Position numbers and translations under genes: made by a program
Source of the DNA: DATILI01 sp035476635
GTDB lineage: Bacteria > Pseudomonadota > Gammaproteobacteria > Burkholderiales > Burkholderiaceae_C
Assembly (NCBI GenBank): GCA_035476635.1
Contig: DATILI010000052.1
Span: 1 to 6,326, forward strand
Direction: 5' to 3'
Length of the DNA: 6,326 nucleotides
Notes under the pieces: generated by a model
Database searches by the model: none
What the model was told of the DNA's origin: nothing
Seen by the model: the letters and a program-made list of their open reading frames with translations, nothing else
Part shown: positions 5,325 to 6,326 of the stretch, piece after piece
Numbering within the stretch: the first letter of the stretch is position 1
How the letters are laid out: each line of letters starts with the position of its first letter

Positions 5325-6194
5325 ATGACTGACGGCGAAGTGAACCTGCAAGACTGGGTGGGACGCACCGAGACCGTTCAAGACCTCATCACGGCAACGC
5401 CTTGTGCCGCCTTGGCCGCCACTCTCGACCGCCGGTCCGAACGCCCCGCTGCCGGCACTCCGCTGCCACCGCTATGGCACTGGCTCTATTTTCTGCCGCT
5501 GCACCGCCAGTCGGAAATCGGGCCCGACGGCCACGCCCATCGCGGCGGGTTCATGCCGCCGGTTTCACTGCCGCGCCGTATGTGGGCGGGCAGCCAGTTC
5601 GAGTTTCACTCACCCATCCGGGTAGGAGACGTCGTCCGACGCGTCTCGACCATCGCAGGCATAAGCGAGAAGACCGGGCGCACCGGCCCGCTGGTTTTCG
5701 TCAAGGTTCGCCACGAGGTCTTTTGCAACCAAGACGCCCGGCCAGCACTGACCGAATTCCATGACATCGTTTACCGGGAGCCGGCCAGGCCAGGCGAGGC
5801 TGCACCGCCGCCGCAGGCCGCGCCGCGCCCGTCCAGTTGGCACAGAGCCATCTCGCCCGATGACGTGCTCCTGTTCCGCTATTCGGCATTGACGTTCAAC
5901 GGGCACCGCATCCACTACGACCGCAAGTACGTGACCGAGGTCGAGGGCTATCCAGGTCTGATCGTGCACGGCCCACTGATCGCGACGCTGCTGATGGATC
6001 TGCTGCGGCGTGAGCGCCCCGAGGCAACCGTCAACCGTTTTGAGTTTCGTGCCGTGCGGCCCACGTTTGACCTGAATCGGTTCAGCGTGCGCGGCGAACC
6101 CGCAGCGGACGGCAAGTTCGTTCACCTTTGGGCCGAAGACCACGAGGGTTGGTTGACGATGGACGCCACGGCCGAACTGGGAGAGGAGCAATGA
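5325..6194 (+). CDS. MaoC-like two-hotdog acyl-CoA hydratase (mesaconyl-C4-CoA hydratase/HTD2-like)
   Basis: This is a 289-residue protein of double-hotdog build. The N-terminal FAS1-type dehydratase half spans about 10-150 and includes WHWLYFLP (51-58), HRGGFMPPVSLPRRMWAGSQFEF (72-94) and the IRVGDVV turn. A proline-rich linker (153-170) follows. The C-terminal MaoC hotdog has FRYSALTFNGHRIHYD (184-199), the hydration-site region. It keeps H198-equivalent chemistry but has N192-G-H where short-chain hydratases often have D-x-N, as is common in the mesaconyl-CoA hydratase branch. GLIVHGPLIATLL (211-223) completes the fold. It would add water to an enoyl-CoA such as a mesaconyl-type CoA ester in the cytoplasm. 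The ATG at 5325 has AAGG about six bases upstream; the frame stays open far upstream but without family sequence. Its stop overlaps the CoA-transferase start (ATGA), so the two are one operon. The precise substrate is not determinable. Confidence 0.9.
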   Translation: MTDGEVNLQDWVGRTETVQDLITATPCAALAATLDRRSERPAAGTPLPPLWHWLYFLPLHRQSEIGPDGHAHRGGFMPPVSLPRRMWAGSQFEFHSPIRVGDVVRRVSTIAGISEKTGRTGPLVFVKVRHEVFCNQDARPALTEFHDIVYREPARPGEAAPPPQAAPRPSSWHRAISPDDVLLFRYSALTFNGHRIHYDRKYVTEVEGYPGLIVHGPLIATLLMDLLRRERPEATVNRFEFRAVRPTFDLNRFSVRGEPAADGKFVHLWAEDHEGWLTMDATAELGEEQ

Positions 6195-6326
6195 CCCCTC
6201 TGAAGGGCATCACCGTCGTGACGCTGGAGCACGCGATCGCCGCGCCGTTCGCCACCCGGCAGCTGGCCGATCTCGGCGCGCGCGTGATCAAGATAGAGCG
6301 GCCCGGCAGCGGTGACTTCGCGCGCG
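6191..6326 (+). CDS. CaiB/BaiF family (class III) CoA-transferase, N-terminal fragment
   Basis: The first 45 codons are in the window, then the right edge cuts the gene. They match the family's first Rossmann segment: LKGITVVTLEHAIAAPFATRQL (4-25), then ADLGARVIKIERPGSGDFAR, where the ERP(x)GD signature is diagnostic. Full members are about 400 residues and move CoA between carboxylic acids by way of an Asp that lies outside this fragment. The ATG at 6191 overlaps the hydratase TGA (6192-6194) and has GAGAGGAG directly upstream, a strong ribosome site. Next to a hydratase of the mesaconyl-CoA branch, the likely job is activation of the dicarboxylate substrate, perhaps with succinyl-CoA or acetyl-CoA as donor; this is inference from context. 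Confidence 0.93.
   Translation, partial: MTPLKGITVVTLEHAIAAPFATRQLADLGARVIKIERPGSGDFAR

Overview
The window is GC-rich DNA with the gene content of a beta-proteobacterium, most likely Burkholderiales (Bordetella, Achromobacter or Cupriavidus type). The main clue is a Bug/TctC-type binding domain next to a PrpF-family isomerase, a MaoC-type hydratase and a CaiB/BaiF CoA-transferase. No RNA genes, insertion sequences or CRISPR arrays are visible. The genus is inferred from gene content, not shown directly.

Left part (1-1439): an exported small cupin protein (516 to 67, minus) overlaps by ATGA with the start of a second exported protein that runs off the left edge. Divergent to them is an AraC-family regulator (627-1439, plus). 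The 110-bp gap between them holds two exact 14-bp direct repeats 18 bp apart, a good candidate AraC operator.

Middle (1448-3073): a cytoplasmic cupin of the 2,4'-dihydroxyacetophenone dioxygenase/ChrR-like type (minus) lies behind the wreck of a 4-oxalocrotonate-tautomerase-like gene. That gene kept its first ~22 codons and its last ~17 but lost its middle and its frame, so its start codon now reads through into the cupin gene. A LysR-family regulator (2144-3073, plus) is divergent, with a dyad T-N11-A box over its own promoter.

Right part (3074-6326): a 681-residue protein joins a PrpF/4-oxalomesaconate-tautomerase-like isomerase to a complete Bug solute-binding domain without any export signal. 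It is followed by a two-hotdog MaoC/mesaconyl-CoA-hydratase-like protein that overlaps by ATGA with a class III CoA-transferase, cut by the right edge. The enzymes suggest catabolism of a branched or unsaturated dicarboxylate: double-bond isomerisation, CoA activation, then hydration. The substrate cannot be read from the sequence.

The intergenic regions before the fusion gene and before the hydratase gene share one ungapped module: a T-N11-A box, GCATCA, 14 bp, TGCACTTCC, then ACAAT, all at identical spacing. The geometry is that of a LysR-activated promoter (box centre about 64 bp before the inferred transcription start). The tautomerase/cupin promoter has a comparable layout. I infer one LysR regulon covering three transcription units in this window.
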